NCBI RefSeq assembly: GCF_000741765.1
Contig: NZ_JGZU01000012.1
Span: 39 to 48,683, forward strand
Direction: 5' to 3'
DNA from: Bifidobacterium tsurumiense
GTDB lineage: Bacteria > Actinomycetota > Actinomycetes > Actinomycetales > Bifidobacteriaceae
Length of the DNA stretch: 48,645 bases
A program made the position numbers and the translations under genes. Shown one piece after another: positions 8,830-19,395 of the stretch. The number at the start of each line of letters is the position of its first letter. Position 1 is the stretch's first letter. The notes beneath the pieces are model-generated. The model had not been told where the DNA came from, searched no databases, and was given only the letters and a program-made list of their open reading frames with translations.

Positions 8830-11538
8830 CTACTGCCTCATAAGATTACGCAAGACGAATTGCAGAATGCCGCCGTTACGGTAGTAATCGGCTTCGCCGG
8901 GCGTATCGATACGGACAACAGCATCGAATTCCGTCACACTGCCGTCCTGCTTGGCTGCACGCACATGCACGGTTTCGGGGATGCTCCCCTCATTCAATGC
9001 ATCGATGCCTTCGATATCGAATACCTCGGTGCCATCCAGTCCGAGCGTCTCATAGGACTCTCCCTCAGGGAATTGCAGAGGCAGAACACCCATGCCGATG
9101 AGGTTGCTGCGGTGGATACGCTCGAAGCTCTGCGTAATCACCGCACGCACACCGAGCATCAAGGTTCCTTTCGCGGCCCAATCGCGGGAAGAACCGGTAC
9201 CGTACTCCTTGCCCGCCAGAACGACCAAAGGCACTTGGGCCTTGCGGTATTGCTCGGAGGCATCGAATATCGTTTCCTCTTCGCCAGTGAGGAAATCATA
9301 GGTGAATCCACCCGGCGTGACTTCCTTGCCCACGGATTCCAGAAGCAAATTGCGCAAGCGAATATTGCCGAAGGTGCCGCGAACCATGACTTCGTGGTTT
9401 CCGCGACGAGAACCGTATGAATTGAAGTTCTTTTGTTCGATGCCATGATCAATCAAGTATTGTCCTGCAGGGCTGGATGCCTTGAATGCACCGGCAGGTG
9501 AAATATGGTCGGTGGTCACCGAATCACCCAGCAAGGCCAGAACACGGGCACCATGGATATTCTGCACTGGCTCCGGATCAGCGCTCATGCCGTCAAAGAA
9601 GGTCTGACGCCTGACATACGTGGAGTCCTCATCCCAAGCGAATAGCTCACCCTCAGGAACTTGAAGTCCCTTCCATCGCTCATCACCATCAAATACGCTC
9701 GCATAATCAGAGACGAACATTTCTCGTGAAACCGCGGAGTCCACCACTTGCTGAACTTCCTCATTCGACGGCCAAATATCTTTGAGGAAGATATCTTTGC
9801 CATCGCAATCTTGACCCAAGGGTTGGCTTTCAAAATCGAAATCCATGGTTCCAGCCAGAGCATACGCAATAACCAAAGGCGGTGATGCCAAGTAATTCAT
9901 CTTGACATCCGGTGAAATACGGCCTTCGAAGTTACGATTGCCGGAAAGCACTGCGGTGACCGTCAGATCATTGGCATTGATGGCCTGAGAAATCTCCGGC
10001 AAAAGCGGTCCGGAATTGCCGATACACGTTGTGCAGCCGAAGCCCACCAATTGGTATCCCAGTGCATCCAGATCCTCTTGCAGACCCGCCTTGTGCAAAT
10101 AATCCGCAACCACTTGGGAACCTGGAGCCAAGGAAGTCTTCACCCATGGTTTTGGCTGCAAACCCTTGGCATGCGCATTGCGAGCGAGCAGGCCCGCCGC
10201 GATCATAACCGACGGATTCGAGGTATTCGTGCAGCTGGTGATCGAAGCGATGGCGACATCACCATTTTTCACTGCAAAATCACCCTTGAATTCAGTGCTT
10301 ACTGCCACGGGATTCTCATTGGTGTTCTCCGTAGTGTATGCAGGAAGGGTCTTTTCGAAGCTCTGACGTGCCTCGCTGAGCAATATGCGATCCTGAGGAC
10401 GCTTCGGGCCTGCGATGGATGGCACAACCGTGGAGAGATCGAGTTCCATATATTCTGAATACTGAGGCTCAACATAGTCAGGAGATGTGGTGTCATGCCA
10501 CAGCTTATTGGCCTTGGCATAGGCTTCGACCAATGCAATATGCTCCTCGCTGCGGCCTGTCAGACGCAAATAGTCCAATGTCACGTCATCGATGGGGAAA
10601 ATACCGCAAGTCGAGCCGAATTCAGGGCTCATATTGCCTATGGTCGCACGATTTTGCCAAAGGCACCGAGCAACGCCGTCACCATAGAATTCCACAAATT
10701 TGCCGACCACGCCGTGCTGGCGCAGCATATCGGTTATGGTCAGGACCACATCGGTTGCGGTCACGCCTTCCGGAATCGAACCGGTGAGCTTGAAACCGAC
10801 AACACGTGGCACCAGCATGGAGATCGGCTGCCCCAACATGGCTGCTTCCGCTTCAATGCCGCCGACGCCCCAGCCCAAAACGCTCAGGCCATTGACCATG
10901 GTGGTGTGCGAATCGGTACCGACACACGAATCCAAGTAGGCAAGCTGACGATCGGCATCGTTCTGACTTTGCTTGGACATCACCACCTGTGCCAGATATT
11001 CGATATTGACCTGATGAATAATGCCCGTTCCAGGCGGCACCACACGGAAGTTGCGGAATGCCTGCTGTCCCCAGCGCAGGAATTGGTAGCGTTCGCCATT
11101 GCGCTGGTATTCGATATCCATATTGCGTTCTACAGCGTCATCAACGCCATAGGCATCGATTTGCACGGAATGGTCAATCACCATGTCGGCTGGCACCTGA
11201 GGGTTGATGACTTCAGGATTTCCGCCCAGCTCCTTGACAGCATCACGCATCGTGGCAAGATCCACAATGCATGGAACGCCAGTGAAATCCTGCATAACCA
11301 CACGAGACGGGGTGAACTGGATTTCATGGCTGGGTTGCGCCTGGGGATCCCAGTCCAACAATGCGCGAATATGGTCATCGGTGATATTGGCACCATCGAT
11401 ATTGCGCACCAGATTTTCCGCAAGCACTTTCAGGGAATACGGCAAATGGTCAATGCCGGGCAAACCTGCAATATCGTAATAATCGTAAGCAACATCATCC
11501 ACATTCAATGTAGACAATCGGTCATCGCGCATGGACAT
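8830..11538 (-). CDS. acnA: Aconitate hydratase A
   Basis: Interconverts citrate and isocitrate through a [4Fe-4S] cluster. Its 902 residues match the AcnA/IRP1 length. The cluster cysteines are [12 protein letters not shown] (about 440) and [14 protein letters not shown] (about 505). The active-site [10 protein letters not shown] is in the C-terminal swivel domain. ATG was chosen seven bases after GGAGG; a TTG two codons earlier overlaps that site. Bifidobacteria lack a full citrate cycle, so it probably serves the citrate-to-2-oxoglutarate branch that feeds glutamate. Confidence 0.97.
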   Translation of the reverse strand: MSMRDDRLSTLNVDDVAYDYYDIAGLPGIDHLPYSLKVLAENLVRNIDGANITDDHIRALLDWDPQAQPSHEIQFTPSRVVMQDFTGVPCIVDLATMRDAVKELGGNPEVINPQVPADMVIDHSVQIDAYGVDDAVERNMDIEYQRNGERYQFLRWGQQAFRNFRVVPPGTGIIHQVNIEYLAQVVMSKQSQNDADRQLAYLDSCVGTDSHTTMVNGLSVLGWGVGGIEAEAAMLGQPISMLVPRVVGFKLTGSIPEGVTATDVVLTITDMLRQHGVVGKFVEFYGDGVARCLWQNRATIGNMSPEFGSTCGIFPIDDVTLDYLRLTGRSEEHIALVEAYAKANKLWHDTTSPDYVEPQYSEYMELDLSTVVPSIAGPKRPQDRILLSEARQSFEKTLPAYTTENTNENPVAVSTEFKGDFAVKNGDVAIASITSCTNTSNPSVMIAAGLLARNAHAKGLQPKPWVKTSLAPGSQVVADYLHKAGLQEDLDALGYQLVGFGCTTCIGNSGPLLPEISQAINANDLTVTAVLSGNRNFEGRISPDVKMNYLASPPLVIAYALAGTMDFDFESQPLGQDCDGKDIFLKDIWPSNEEVQQVVDSAVSREMFVSDYASVFDGDERWKGLQVPEGELFAWDEDSTYVRRQTFFDGMSADPEPVQNIHGARVLALLGDSVTTDHISPAGAFKASSPAGQYLIDHGIEQKNFNSYGSRRGNHEVMVRGTFGNIRLRNLLLESVGKEVTPGGFTYDFLTGEEETIFDASEQYRKAQVPLVVLAGKEYGTGSSRDWAAKGTLMLGVRAVITQSFERIHRSNLIGMGVLPLQFPEGESYETLGLDGTEVFDIEGIDALNEGSIPETVHVRAAKQDGSVTEFDAVVRIDTPGEADYYRNGGILQFVLRNLMRQ

Positions 11539-11633
11539 AGGCAATCCTCCGAGCTGATTCGAGCAAAGCCGTCGACGAATCGAAACGGCATAGTCTCGAT
11601 GAGTATCTCAGCCCATCGTATCCACGCTGTAAA

Positions 11634-14189
11634 TTATCTCTGGCGTGTCTGCTTGGAATGCGAGATAATTCGCTCTACGCTCCGAGCCCCCATATTGCAC
11701 AGCACGAATATTCCTGCCGAACAAGCAAGTGCGGCCAGTGTCGCCATAAGCATGCTCCCCTGAGGCACCTGCAAAGCGAAGAATGTGGCGACTGCCGGAG
11801 TCAGCAAGCCAACCAATCCAGCCAAGGCAAAACCAAGAACCAGTAGTCCGCGCCATGAACGCAAAGGTCTTGCCACCTGTGCGAGCACCAATATGCCAAG
11901 GAACAGCAGCACCAGTGCGCATGTTGCATTGAGCACAAACAGATCCTGCCTGTTGCGCAAATCCCAACCCATGATTCCCGGCAGGACCCACACGCAGAGC
12001 ATTATCGAGAGTGCCACGGCAACGCCATATGGCACAGCAAAACGCAATACTCGTTTCAGGAATCCTGGCACATATCGTCGTGTATTCGGTGCAAGCGCCA
12101 GAATGAATGCCGGCATGCCGATGGTGAGTGCGCCCACATAGGTGATATGCCTCGGCAAATACGGGAAAGGCGAAGCAGATAGCACCGATGCCAGTGATAT
12201 CAGCGCGGAATAGACTGTCTTCACCAAAAACAGACTGGCCACACGTTCCATATTTGCCATGACCTGACGTCCGCGAGCCACCACATCGGGCAGGTGGCTG
12301 AATTTGGAATCCACTAGTACCACCTGTGCAACTGCCTTGGTGGCAGCGGCAGCATTGCCCATGGCCACACCCAAATCAGCCTCTTTTATGGCCAAGGTGT
12401 CATTCACACCATCTCCTGTCATAGCCACGACATGACCACGGCTATGCAAAGCCTGCACAATCGCCTTCTTTTGTTCAGGAAGCACACGACCCAACACATC
12501 TACGCCTTCAAGAACCTCTGCCAGCTGTTCAATGTCCTTCGGCAAGTGACGAGCATCCATGGATATGGGCTCGCGATCCCCCGTAAGCCGGACTTTCGCC
12601 GCAATCGCACCCACTGTCACAGGATTGTCTCCTGAGATGATCCGGCATCGCACGCCTTGTTCACGGAACCAAGCCAGGGTGGATTGCGCATCTGCACGGA
12701 TTCTTTCGGCGCATAACGCCAATGCCACGGGGTGAGCACCCGAGGCTATCGTCGGTGAGAGTTCGCCTTCACCATTGACGCCATCAACAGACGCCTTGGC
12801 AATCATCAGCACTCGATTGCCTTGCTGGGCATATGACGTCACCGCTTGAGCTACCTGCGCGTAATTGCCGTCCATAGCGGCGAGCAATACTTCAGGCGCT
12901 CCCAAATACCAAAGTTCTCCTGATTCGCGTTGAATGGCACTCCATTTGCGGGCCGATGAGAAGGGCAGTCGATCTCTGATCTTGCCTGCCGCGACGCCTT
13001 GGTCTTCCAACGCTTGCAATATCGCATCCGCCGTGGCATTGGGATTCTCTTCGTTACTCACGTCATACAGCGCCTGCATCGCTTCCGAGTGGTGCAGTGG
13101 CGAAGTCTGTTCACCCAGCATCACCATATCGATGAATTCGATGCCTCCGTCAGTGATCGTCCCTGTTTTATCAAGGTTGAGTGCATCCACCCTTGCCAAG
13201 GTCTCCACGGATTCCAACTCCTGAACCAGGGTGTTCTGCCTTGCCAATCGCATTGCGGCAATGGCGAAATTCAGCGATGTGAGCAGCACCAGTCCCTCTG
13301 GGATCATGCCCACAACACCTGCCACAGCGGAAATAATGGCATTGCGCCATTGTCCACTTGCAACGGCCTCATGCCAGCCACCGACCGCATTCATCTGCGA
13401 CCATACGAGCAGCACACATAATGGCACCACGATGAAGGTCATATATTTCAAAATGGTATTGATACCCTTGCTGAGATCAGAAACCGTTTTGGTATATGTT
13501 TTTGCCTCGGCGGTGAGTTTTGCCGCATAGCTGTTATTGCCTACCGCAGTGACCGCAACGAGTGCCATGCCGGAGACTGCGGTGGAACCGGAAAATATGG
13601 TATCCCCCTCATGCTTGCGAACCGTTACGGATTCGCCTGTGAGCATCGATTCATCGAGTTCAAGCCCCCATGTGTGAACGATTGTCGCATCCGCAGGCAC
13701 CTGCTCCCCTAATCGCACCCACAACAAATCGTCCATGACGATATCACCATGCCCAACGGCGATATTCTTGCCGTCACGTCGTACCACAACAGGAGACGCC
13801 ACCAAAATGGACAGTCTATCCAAGGTCACTTTGGCTCTGAGCTCAGTGATAATACCGATTCCGGTATTGATAATGATGACAAAACCGAATACTGCATCAC
13901 GCCACGATCCGGTAATCAATACTGTCACCATGGCTACCAAAATGATGGCATTGAACATCGTGAACACATTGGCTCGAATAATCGCGCCAAGCGAGCGTGA
14001 GGTACTGCGGTGAACCGTATTGCGTTGCCCCTGCTCAATACGTTGCTTAACCTGCTCGGCTTTCAGACCAGATTCCTGCACCTCCGGCATCACGTCATCG
14101 AATGGTTGCTCAGATTCCCTACCCGTTGATTGCTGCATATCCACACGACACCTCATATCCGCGGATTCCCCGTCTGACGGGATTCTCAT
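11634..14189 (-). CDS. P-type cation-transporting ATPase (CtpE/calcium-type)
   Basis: ATP-driven membrane cation pump of up to 851 residues. In order: membrane pair M1-M2 (about 70-115), actuator domain with LTGES (184-187), M4 with MIPEGL (295-300), phosphorylation motif DKTGT (340-344), hinge MTGDGVNDTLAIKEADLGVAMG, then six hydrophobic C-terminal segments. PEGL in M4 rather than CPC or CPH argues against heavy-metal pumping and resembles the mycobacterial CtpE calcium pump. Ion specificity is inference. Start is uncertain: ATG codons at 14189, 14156 and 14138 all have weak ribosome sites, and homology seems to begin near residue 40. Confidence 0.85.
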   Translation of the reverse strand: MRIPSDGESADMRCRVDMQQSTGRESEQPFDDVMPEVQESGLKAEQVKQRIEQGQRNTVHRSTSRSLGAIIRANVFTMFNAIILVAMVTVLITGSWRDAVFGFVIIINTGIGIITELRAKVTLDRLSILVASPVVVRRDGKNIAVGHGDIVMDDLLWVRLGEQVPADATIVHTWGLELDESMLTGESVTVRKHEGDTIFSGSTAVSGMALVAVTAVGNNSYAAKLTAEAKTYTKTVSDLSKGINTILKYMTFIVVPLCVLLVWSQMNAVGGWHEAVASGQWRNAIISAVAGVVGMIPEGLVLLTSLNFAIAAMRLARQNTLVQELESVETLARVDALNLDKTGTITDGGIEFIDMVMLGEQTSPLHHSEAMQALYDVSNEENPNATADAILQALEDQGVAAGKIRDRLPFSSARKWSAIQRESGELWYLGAPEVLLAAMDGNYAQVAQAVTSYAQQGNRVLMIAKASVDGVNGEGELSPTIASGAHPVALALCAERIRADAQSTLAWFREQGVRCRIISGDNPVTVGAIAAKVRLTGDREPISMDARHLPKDIEQLAEVLEGVDVLGRVLPEQKKAIVQALHSRGHVVAMTGDGVNDTLAIKEADLGVAMGNAAAATKAVAQVVLVDSKFSHLPDVVARGRQVMANMERVASLFLVKTVYSALISLASVLSASPFPYLPRHITYVGALTIGMPAFILALAPNTRRYVPGFLKRVLRFAVPYGVAVALSIMLCVWVLPGIMGWDLRNRQDLFVLNATCALVLLFLGILVLAQVARPLRSWRGLLVLGFALAGLVGLLTPAVATFFALQVPQGSMLMATLAALACSAGIFVLCNMGARSVERIISHSKQTRQR

Positions 14190-14229
14190 GCCAACTGTAT
14201 CGAAATCCGCAATCGCGCTGGCTTCAAGT

Positions 14230-14835
14230 TCACAGTCTTACCGTCATTCTTACATCGTGTGGATTGTCATTGGCTACCAGCATCAATGCATCATCCAAAG
14301 CCGTGCTATCCGAATCATGATCTGTGGCATCGCCATCGGATTGATCATCCGTGATAAACACCGCTGCATACAAGGTGTCATCCTGTGGCACATCGATCGG
14401 ATCGATCAACACCACAGGGATTCCCGCCTGACGAACTTGCTCAAATGCATCGCGCCAATCTTGGGTCAATGCGGTTCCACCCTGCAAATCCAGATGATTG
14501 ACCACAACAACGCTGACAGGGCGTGCTGTCAGATCAATCATTCCCTGTTGTGCTGCCTGGGCATATGATGCCACATCGCTTGTGGAAACATACACGGCCT
14601 TCAGCTGGGATGTTTGGCAGCTCTTCAATATGTTGACATCGGCAGCATCGTCGCTTTTTTCACCGATAAGACCTACGAGCATATCGCTGCGATCGATGCC
14701 ATCGTGATGAATTGCAGCGCTGGCATCGCTCTGTGTGCGCCCGACCGCCGATCCCTGCGGCGTGCATGCGCTTGTTATGGCGAGCATACACAGTACGAAC
14801 ACCGTCAACCACCGCATTATCAGCGAGCGCCGCAT
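14230..14835 (-). CDS. Short lipoprotein resembling half of a periplasmic-binding-protein fold
   Basis: A 201-residue protein with a hydrophobic N-terminal signal ending ITSAC, a likely lipobox. The mature part (SVVVVNHLD, then WRDAFEQVRQAGIPVVLIDP) resembles the first lobe of sugar-binding proteins of the LacI/RbsB type, which are normally over 300 residues. The end is acidic and low in complexity (DGDATDHDSDST). No transporter partners are adjacent; the cation ATPase lies downstream, 40 bases away, on the same strand. It may be a lone sensor, a decayed binding protein or an unrelated surface protein. Function unknown. Confidence 0.7.
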   Translation of the reverse strand: MRRSLIMRWLTVFVLCMLAITSACTPQGSAVGRTQSDASAAIHHDGIDRSDMLVGLIGEKSDDAADVNILKSCQTSQLKAVYVSTSDVASYAQAAQQGMIDLTARPVSVVVVNHLDLQGGTALTQDWRDAFEQVRQAGIPVVLIDPIDVPQDDTLYAAVFITDDQSDGDATDHDSDSTALDDALMLVANDNPHDVRMTVRL

Positions 14836-14920
14836 ATCCCTGCCTTAATAACCAACGATCAATACCACCAGCATATCAATGCGAGCCGGCATCGGAACAT
14901 GTGATTTCTTCGATGTCTAT

Positions 14921-14954
14921 GACGATACGTCGAGTCTAGAATCTGGAGTATCGT
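14921..14954 (-). terminator. Possible hairpin after the RNA methyltransferase gene
   Basis: GACGATAC and GTATCGTC form 8-bp arms around a 19-base loop containing a small TCTAGA palindrome. It lies between the methyltransferase stop and the lipoprotein start. No U tract. Confidence 0.3.
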
Positions 14955-15088
14955 CAAATACTCAATCCACGACTATCCGCATAATCGTTCAATTGAACAA
15001 CCACATTGTGATGGAACCATCGAACCATAGCTCTTTCCTCTTTTCTCATCCGCCTGACTCAGCAGGATATGAACCGAGAAGCCGCAGA

Positions 15089-16390
15089 CTACCCTTCCGC
15101 CTTCGAAAACACAGCGACTGTCTCTACATGATGCGTCATGGGATAAATATCGAAAGCACGAATATCCTTCAATGCATATCCCAATCCGCTCAAGGTCGCG
15201 GTATCGCGGGCCAGGCTGGTCGGATCGCAAGCAATATACACAACAGTTGCAGCCCCGGAATCGGCAATGCTTCTGCATACCTTTGCCTTGGCACCAGCCC
15301 GCGGCGGGTCAAGCACGACCACATCGGGATGCTGCAGATCCTTGGGCAAGTGTCCCAGAGTAGCCGCCACATCACCCGTGCGCGCATCCACCATATGCAG
15401 ATCACGTGCGCGCAAATTCTTTCGGGCATTGGCGGCTGCGACCTTGGCGCCTTCAACGCTCAAGACACGAACGCGCTGGGCGCTCATCTCCGCCAGAGGG
15501 AGGGTGAATAATCCCGACCCCGAATACAAATCCCAGACAATGGCGCTATCGGAACCTTGCAACGCTTCTTGTACCTTGGAAATCACATAATTGGGCAGCA
15601 CTACGGGCGCGTGTCGATGCATTTGCCAGAATCCGGCAGCATCGACAATATAATCAAAATCGACTCCTGCAACATTGACCTGTTCGTGAAGCACTTTGTT
15701 TCCGGAGCGGAGCGCCCCATCCACAAGGATTGCGTAATTATCACCGATGGCTTTGAGCAAAGTCGCCGTATCAGGATTGGATTCAAGTCCTCTCGGCTCA
15801 GGAACGACCACACGAATCTGCGAACCTGGCTCAAATCCACCATCCCATAGGCCTTCCCGCTCAGCCACGGCGAGCAGTGCTTGTGAAGCAAGTGGCATGT
15901 CATCCAGCGGCACGCGGGTATGACTACCGCGACGGTGCATGGATACCTTGCCATTATTGTCAGCTATGAGTTCAATTCGCGTACGCCAGTGCAAGCCAGA
16001 CAACGATTCATCTTCAGGCATGCGTTCCACAGGAACCGCCGCTATTTCGATGCGTCCCAATCGGCGTAATTGTTCAGCGATAATAGTGGATTTCCAACGC
16101 AATTGCCCATCCAAGGAGACATGAACCAGATCAGCGCCACCGACTCCGCCCCCATCTGAGACAGGACCCGCCAAAGGCCATACCGGTTCAACGCGATCCT
16201 CGCTTGCTTCCAAGACCTCAACGACTTCGCCTGTCCAGAAGCGATCTTCACGATTGGTAGGCTCATCCAGACGAACCTTGACCAATTCACCCGGAAGTGC
16301 GAAACGGACGAAAACCACTCGACCATCAATATGCCCCACACAGCGGCCTTGATCGGCATATCGTTCGATGCGAATCGTTGCTTCCACCAC
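15089..16390 (-). CDS. TrmA/RumA-family (uracil-5-)-methyltransferase
   Basis: SAM-dependent methylation of a uracil C5 in rRNA or tRNA. The 433-residue protein has an N-terminal TRAM RNA-binding domain (about 1-60), the SAM motif WDLYSGSGLFTLPL (about 295), VVLDPPRAG, the nucleophile VYIACDP (Cys388) and the base HHVETVAVF (Glu423). I see no cysteine cluster of the iron-sulfur type found in RlmD. The target base is not determinable. The start is a GTG followed by a second GTG; the nearest AAAGG is rather far upstream. Confidence 0.88.
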   Translation of the reverse strand: MVEATIRIERYADQGRCVGHIDGRVVFVRFALPGELVKVRLDEPTNREDRFWTGEVVEVLEASEDRVEPVWPLAGPVSDGGGVGGADLVHVSLDGQLRWKSTIIAEQLRRLGRIEIAAVPVERMPEDESLSGLHWRTRIELIADNNGKVSMHRRGSHTRVPLDDMPLASQALLAVAEREGLWDGGFEPGSQIRVVVPEPRGLESNPDTATLLKAIGDNYAILVDGALRSGNKVLHEQVNVAGVDFDYIVDAAGFWQMHRHAPVVLPNYVISKVQEALQGSDSAIVWDLYSGSGLFTLPLAEMSAQRVRVLSVEGAKVAAANARKNLRARDLHMVDARTGDVAATLGHLPKDLQHPDVVVLDPPRAGAKAKVCRSIADSGAATVVYIACDPTSLARDTATLSGLGYALKDIRAFDIYPMTHHVETVAVFSKAEG

Positions 16391-16466
16391 TATTACGCTT
16401 TACCTTTCGATCGTCACAACATCGGATATGGTTTGGTATGAAAATAAGGATGACATGCGGCGCGTG

Positions 16467-17240
16467 CTATGCGGCGATTAGCGAGCTGTCAACAGCCGTC
16501 CTATCCACACCGTCATGTGGTTCACGACCATTGCCCTGTTCATCCGATTCCGCGGACTTTTGTGCAATATGCCTGCGCATGGGATCAGCCACCAGCAGAT
16601 ACGAGACCCAAATAGCCAATGCCCAGAAAGGCAATCCCATAAGCAATCGTGTCGTGCCCAATAACGCCACCTGATTGGATAGATACAGCGGCACCTGCAC
16701 GACCAATCGCAGCGAGAACACTGCAATCCACAGCAGGCTCACACGAACGTATGCGCGATACAATCCCTTGTCATTTCGCCAGTCATCTAGCCACTGCCTG
16801 AAGTGATCCATGGGCGTGGAGCGGATATATTCCACAATCAAACCCACGCCGGGCACACGCACAGGCAATGAAGCCAGTAGCAGGACAGTCCATACAGCGT
16901 TGGTTATGAAGCCGACCATGTAATAGTTTCTTGCCTCATGACTGGTCCAAGCCCAGATCAGGCATATGGCCACTGAGAACAAGCCGCTTATCGCTCCCAT
17001 AACCGATTGTCTTTGGACAAGGCGGAGCAACACCTGCACCACGGCAAGCACTGCGGAGACAATCACCGTGAGCACAAGATCGCTTGTCGCTACGAAGAGC
17101 ACAACAAACACCAGTCCCGGAAGCATTGATTCCACAACGCCACGGGGACCGCCGATGGCATCGATTACGGAAAAATCTTCATCGCCATCGGCGCTGGCCA
17201 ATGCGGCAATGCCGGTACGTTGACGGGGTGTTTTCGTCAT
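16467..17240 (-). CDS. DUF3159 membrane protein
   Basis: A 257-residue membrane protein with about five to six hydrophobic segments spread over residues 35-215, and the family's N-terminal phrase VIDAIGGPRGVVESMLPGLVF. DUF3159 is found mainly in Actinobacteria, next to a DUF3710 gene, as here (36 bases downstream of it). Several annotations elsewhere suggest intracellular septation or envelope roles, but its function is not established. The final 30 residues are polar and variable. Confidence 0.85.
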   Translation of the reverse strand: MTKTPRQRTGIAALASADGDEDFSVIDAIGGPRGVVESMLPGLVFVVLFVATSDLVLTVIVSAVLAVVQVLLRLVQRQSVMGAISGLFSVAICLIWAWTSHEARNYYMVGFITNAVWTVLLLASLPVRVPGVGLIVEYIRSTPMDHFRQWLDDWRNDKGLYRAYVRVSLLWIAVFSLRLVVQVPLYLSNQVALLGTTRLLMGLPFWALAIWVSYLLVADPMRRHIAQKSAESDEQGNGREPHDGVDRTAVDSSLIAA

Positions 17241-17275
17241 CGTTGCCTTTCGTCAAAGAGCCAAGCGACGATTGC

Positions 17276-18115
17276 TCAGCGAACCTCGGAGAACATAGGT
17301 CCTCTTGACAGCGTGGTCTTGACTTCAACCTGCTGGTCGGAATCAAACGGGCCCTTCGGCTTGTCAGGGATACTGAGCTCCTCCTGCTCTTCTTCGCTGG
17401 CCGTCGCATTGGCCGCCTTACGCTGTGCAGGAGAAACAGGAGGATGCATCGGGATCAGATCACGAGGAGCCAAAGGCTCTTCTCCTCGCTCCACAACAAT
17501 ATCCGCGAAGAAATGATTCAAGGCATCGCGTTCTTCGCCAGCTTCTGTCGCCGCTTTTCCTGAGAATATGCCGCGAAGCATCCAGCGTGGTCCGTCGACG
17601 CCAACAATGCGAGTCATCACGGTCTTACCGCTTTTCACCGTGACAGGCAGTTGCAGCTCAGTGCCAAACACACCTTCGACCTCGCTTGCCTTGGCGTTGG
17701 CCTGCAGCAGATCATCGCGGACATCATCCCACAATCCCATGGTCTTGGGAGCTGCAAATGCTTCGATCTCCAAGCTGGACGAACCGTAGGTTATCGTCGC
17801 ACCCATGACTTGCTGGGTGGCACGGTTGGCTTTGATACGCAATTCAATGCCTCTGAGGAACGGCAAATAGTACGCGCCGACATCCAAATAGTCGTCATAA
17901 TCCGGCACATGTTCATCATTGACATCCCAAGGACCGTATTCTTCGCCACGACCCTCATACACCGCTGACGGTTCGTCAGGATATGCGGATTGTTCCTCAT
18001 CCTGATTCTCGTCACCTTCATCTTGTTGATCGTCCTCGACCGTTTTCTGCGAATACTTGAGCTCGTCGTCATCTTCTTCGTGACGCTTCTTCTTGCCGAA
18101 TCCAAACAGACCCAT
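17276..18115 (-). CDS. DUF3710 protein
   Basis: A 279-residue soluble actinobacterial protein. The start MGLFGFGKKKR is followed by about 50 acidic residues, then the conserved DUF3710 core (YYLPFLRGIELRIKANR to WMLRGIFSGKAA and PRDLIPMHPP). It precedes the DUF3159 gene by 36 bases in the same direction, probably as an operon. In many actinobacteria a dUTPase gene is also adjacent, but not here. Function unknown. Confidence 0.87.
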   Translation of the reverse strand: MGLFGFGKKKRHEEDDDELKYSQKTVEDDQQDEGDENQDEEQSAYPDEPSAVYEGRGEEYGPWDVNDEHVPDYDDYLDVGAYYLPFLRGIELRIKANRATQQVMGATITYGSSSLEIEAFAAPKTMGLWDDVRDDLLQANAKASEVEGVFGTELQLPVTVKSGKTVMTRIVGVDGPRWMLRGIFSGKAATEAGEERDALNHFFADIVVERGEEPLAPRDLIPMHPPVSPAQRKAANATASEEEQEELSIPDKPKGPFDSDQQVEVKTTLSRGPMFSEVR

Positions 18116-18255
18116 GGTTCCTCGTTTCTAACAGGTTGCAACCGTGACTAGCCTAGCACCCTCATATGCGTCGACAACGCAAATTCAGCACATTCCCAGA
18201 TAGCACGCTGAAGCCAGCATTCATCGCATATCGATTTGCCGTTCCGCAGCAGAAC

Positions 18256-19116
18256 TCATACCTCATAGGTAATGGTCAATGCGGCATGATCCGACCAGCG
18301 AGTATCGTAACTAGGCGCCTTGTCGATAACAAATCCCTTTGCCGCCTGCGCGAGCTCAGGAGTGGCGAACTGGTAATCGATACGCCAGCCAGCGTCATTG
18401 TCAAATGCCCTGCCTCGCTGGCTCCACCAAGTGTATGGCCCTTGGATATCTCCTGCGAGATCGCGCATGACATCGACGAATTCAAATTCGTTCAGCCAAC
18501 GGTCAATATATGCCCGTTCTTCAGGGAGGAAGCCTGCTTTGGTTACATTGCCCTTGGCATTTTTGAGATCGGCAGGCGTATGCGCAATATTGAAATCTCC
18601 GCAGAGCACAGCCTGTCTGCCACCCTTGGCAGCCTCTTCCTGCAATTGCCCAAGTCGCTCAAGCATGGTATCGAGAAAACGGTATTTCTGTTCCATCTTC
18701 ACAGGATCTTCCACATCGCCATGGTGCACATATATGCTTGCCACAGTGATGTCATAGCCTTCAGGCGTAGTGATATCGTTCTCTATCCAGCGGCCGGAAT
18801 CCACGTCCTCCGTCAGCCCCGGCAAACCATAGCGACGTTCAGTCACCGGCAGGTCAGACAGCAAAGCGACGCCGGCACGACCTTTGACACGACAAACCTC
18901 ATTGGTGCTGTGCAAATCGGCCGCATCGGAAATAGCAGATGCGCTGACATATTCCTCACTGATTTGAGCGATTATTGGATCGATTTCTTCCTGTGGAGCA
19001 CGTACTTCCTGCATACACCAGATATTCGGAGTTTTGGCCTTTGCCCAATCCAACATGCCCTTGCGCTTTGCGGCACGAATGCCGTTGAGATTGGCCGTCG
19101 TAATCGTGATCGTCAT
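18256..19116 (-). CDS. xthA: Exodeoxyribonuclease III
   Basis: Class II AP endonuclease and 3'-5' exonuclease of base-excision repair. The 286-residue form starts MTITITTANLNGIRAA. Catalytic residues of the EEP fold are present: Asn in NLNGIR, metal Glu in QEVRAP, Tyr/His in YVHHGD, Asp and Asn in CGDFNIAH, and His in the final SDHAALTI. Upstream in-frame ATGs at 19128 and 19146 would add ten residues not typical of the family. No strong ribosome site marks any of them. Confidence 0.94.
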   Translation of the reverse strand: MTITITTANLNGIRAAKRKGMLDWAKAKTPNIWCMQEVRAPQEEIDPIIAQISEEYVSASAISDAADLHSTNEVCRVKGRAGVALLSDLPVTERRYGLPGLTEDVDSGRWIENDITTPEGYDITVASIYVHHGDVEDPVKMEQKYRFLDTMLERLGQLQEEAAKGGRQAVLCGDFNIAHTPADLKNAKGNVTKAGFLPEERAYIDRWLNEFEFVDVMRDLAGDIQGPYTWWSQRGRAFDNDAGWRIDYQFATPELAQAAKGFVIDKAPSYDTRWSDHAALTITYEV

Positions 19117-19259
19117 AATACCGACCATAGCAGCGGCTTGGGTCAATCATTGCCGCATCCACTCACAGACGAATGCCGATAATACCCCCCATGCTTAGTG
19201 AGCTGGACACGACGCCATTGTGCTGCATTGCATGCGTGAGATAAATGCCGAGAAACCAA

Positions 19260-19356
19260 TTGAGGGATATGCGACGCCGAACTGAACTCAATGACTGTCA
19301 GAAACGCAATCCTTTAGTGACAATCATTGAGCGGCTTGGCACCGCATATCCCTCAA
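19260..19356. repeat. Interrupted long inverted repeat (possible structured RNA or terminator)
   Basis: TTGAGGGATATGCG (19260-19273) is a perfect inverse of CGCATATCCCTCAA (19343-19356). Inside, CTCAATGACTGTCA (19287-19300) pairs with TGACAATCATTGAG (about 19318-19331) except for one G-U type change. The two stems are separated by unmatched sections and close on a loop of about 17 bases. It lies 40 bases past the dppDF stop and before xthA's upstream region. It could terminate the peptide transporter operon, but it lacks a U tract and is larger than the other terminators here. Confidence 0.7.
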
Positions 19357-19395
19357 ATGCACGTATTGAATTATTCAGCGCTGAAGCACCGGCAC

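Noticed and set aside
8512..9420. 302-codon plus-strand frame after the DXS-like gene
   Set aside because: It mostly overlaps aconitase in antisense and crosses the aconitase terminator hairpin.
10495..11763. 422-codon plus-strand frame
   Set aside because: Antisense to aconitase and part of the ATPase gene; composition is that of a shadow frame.
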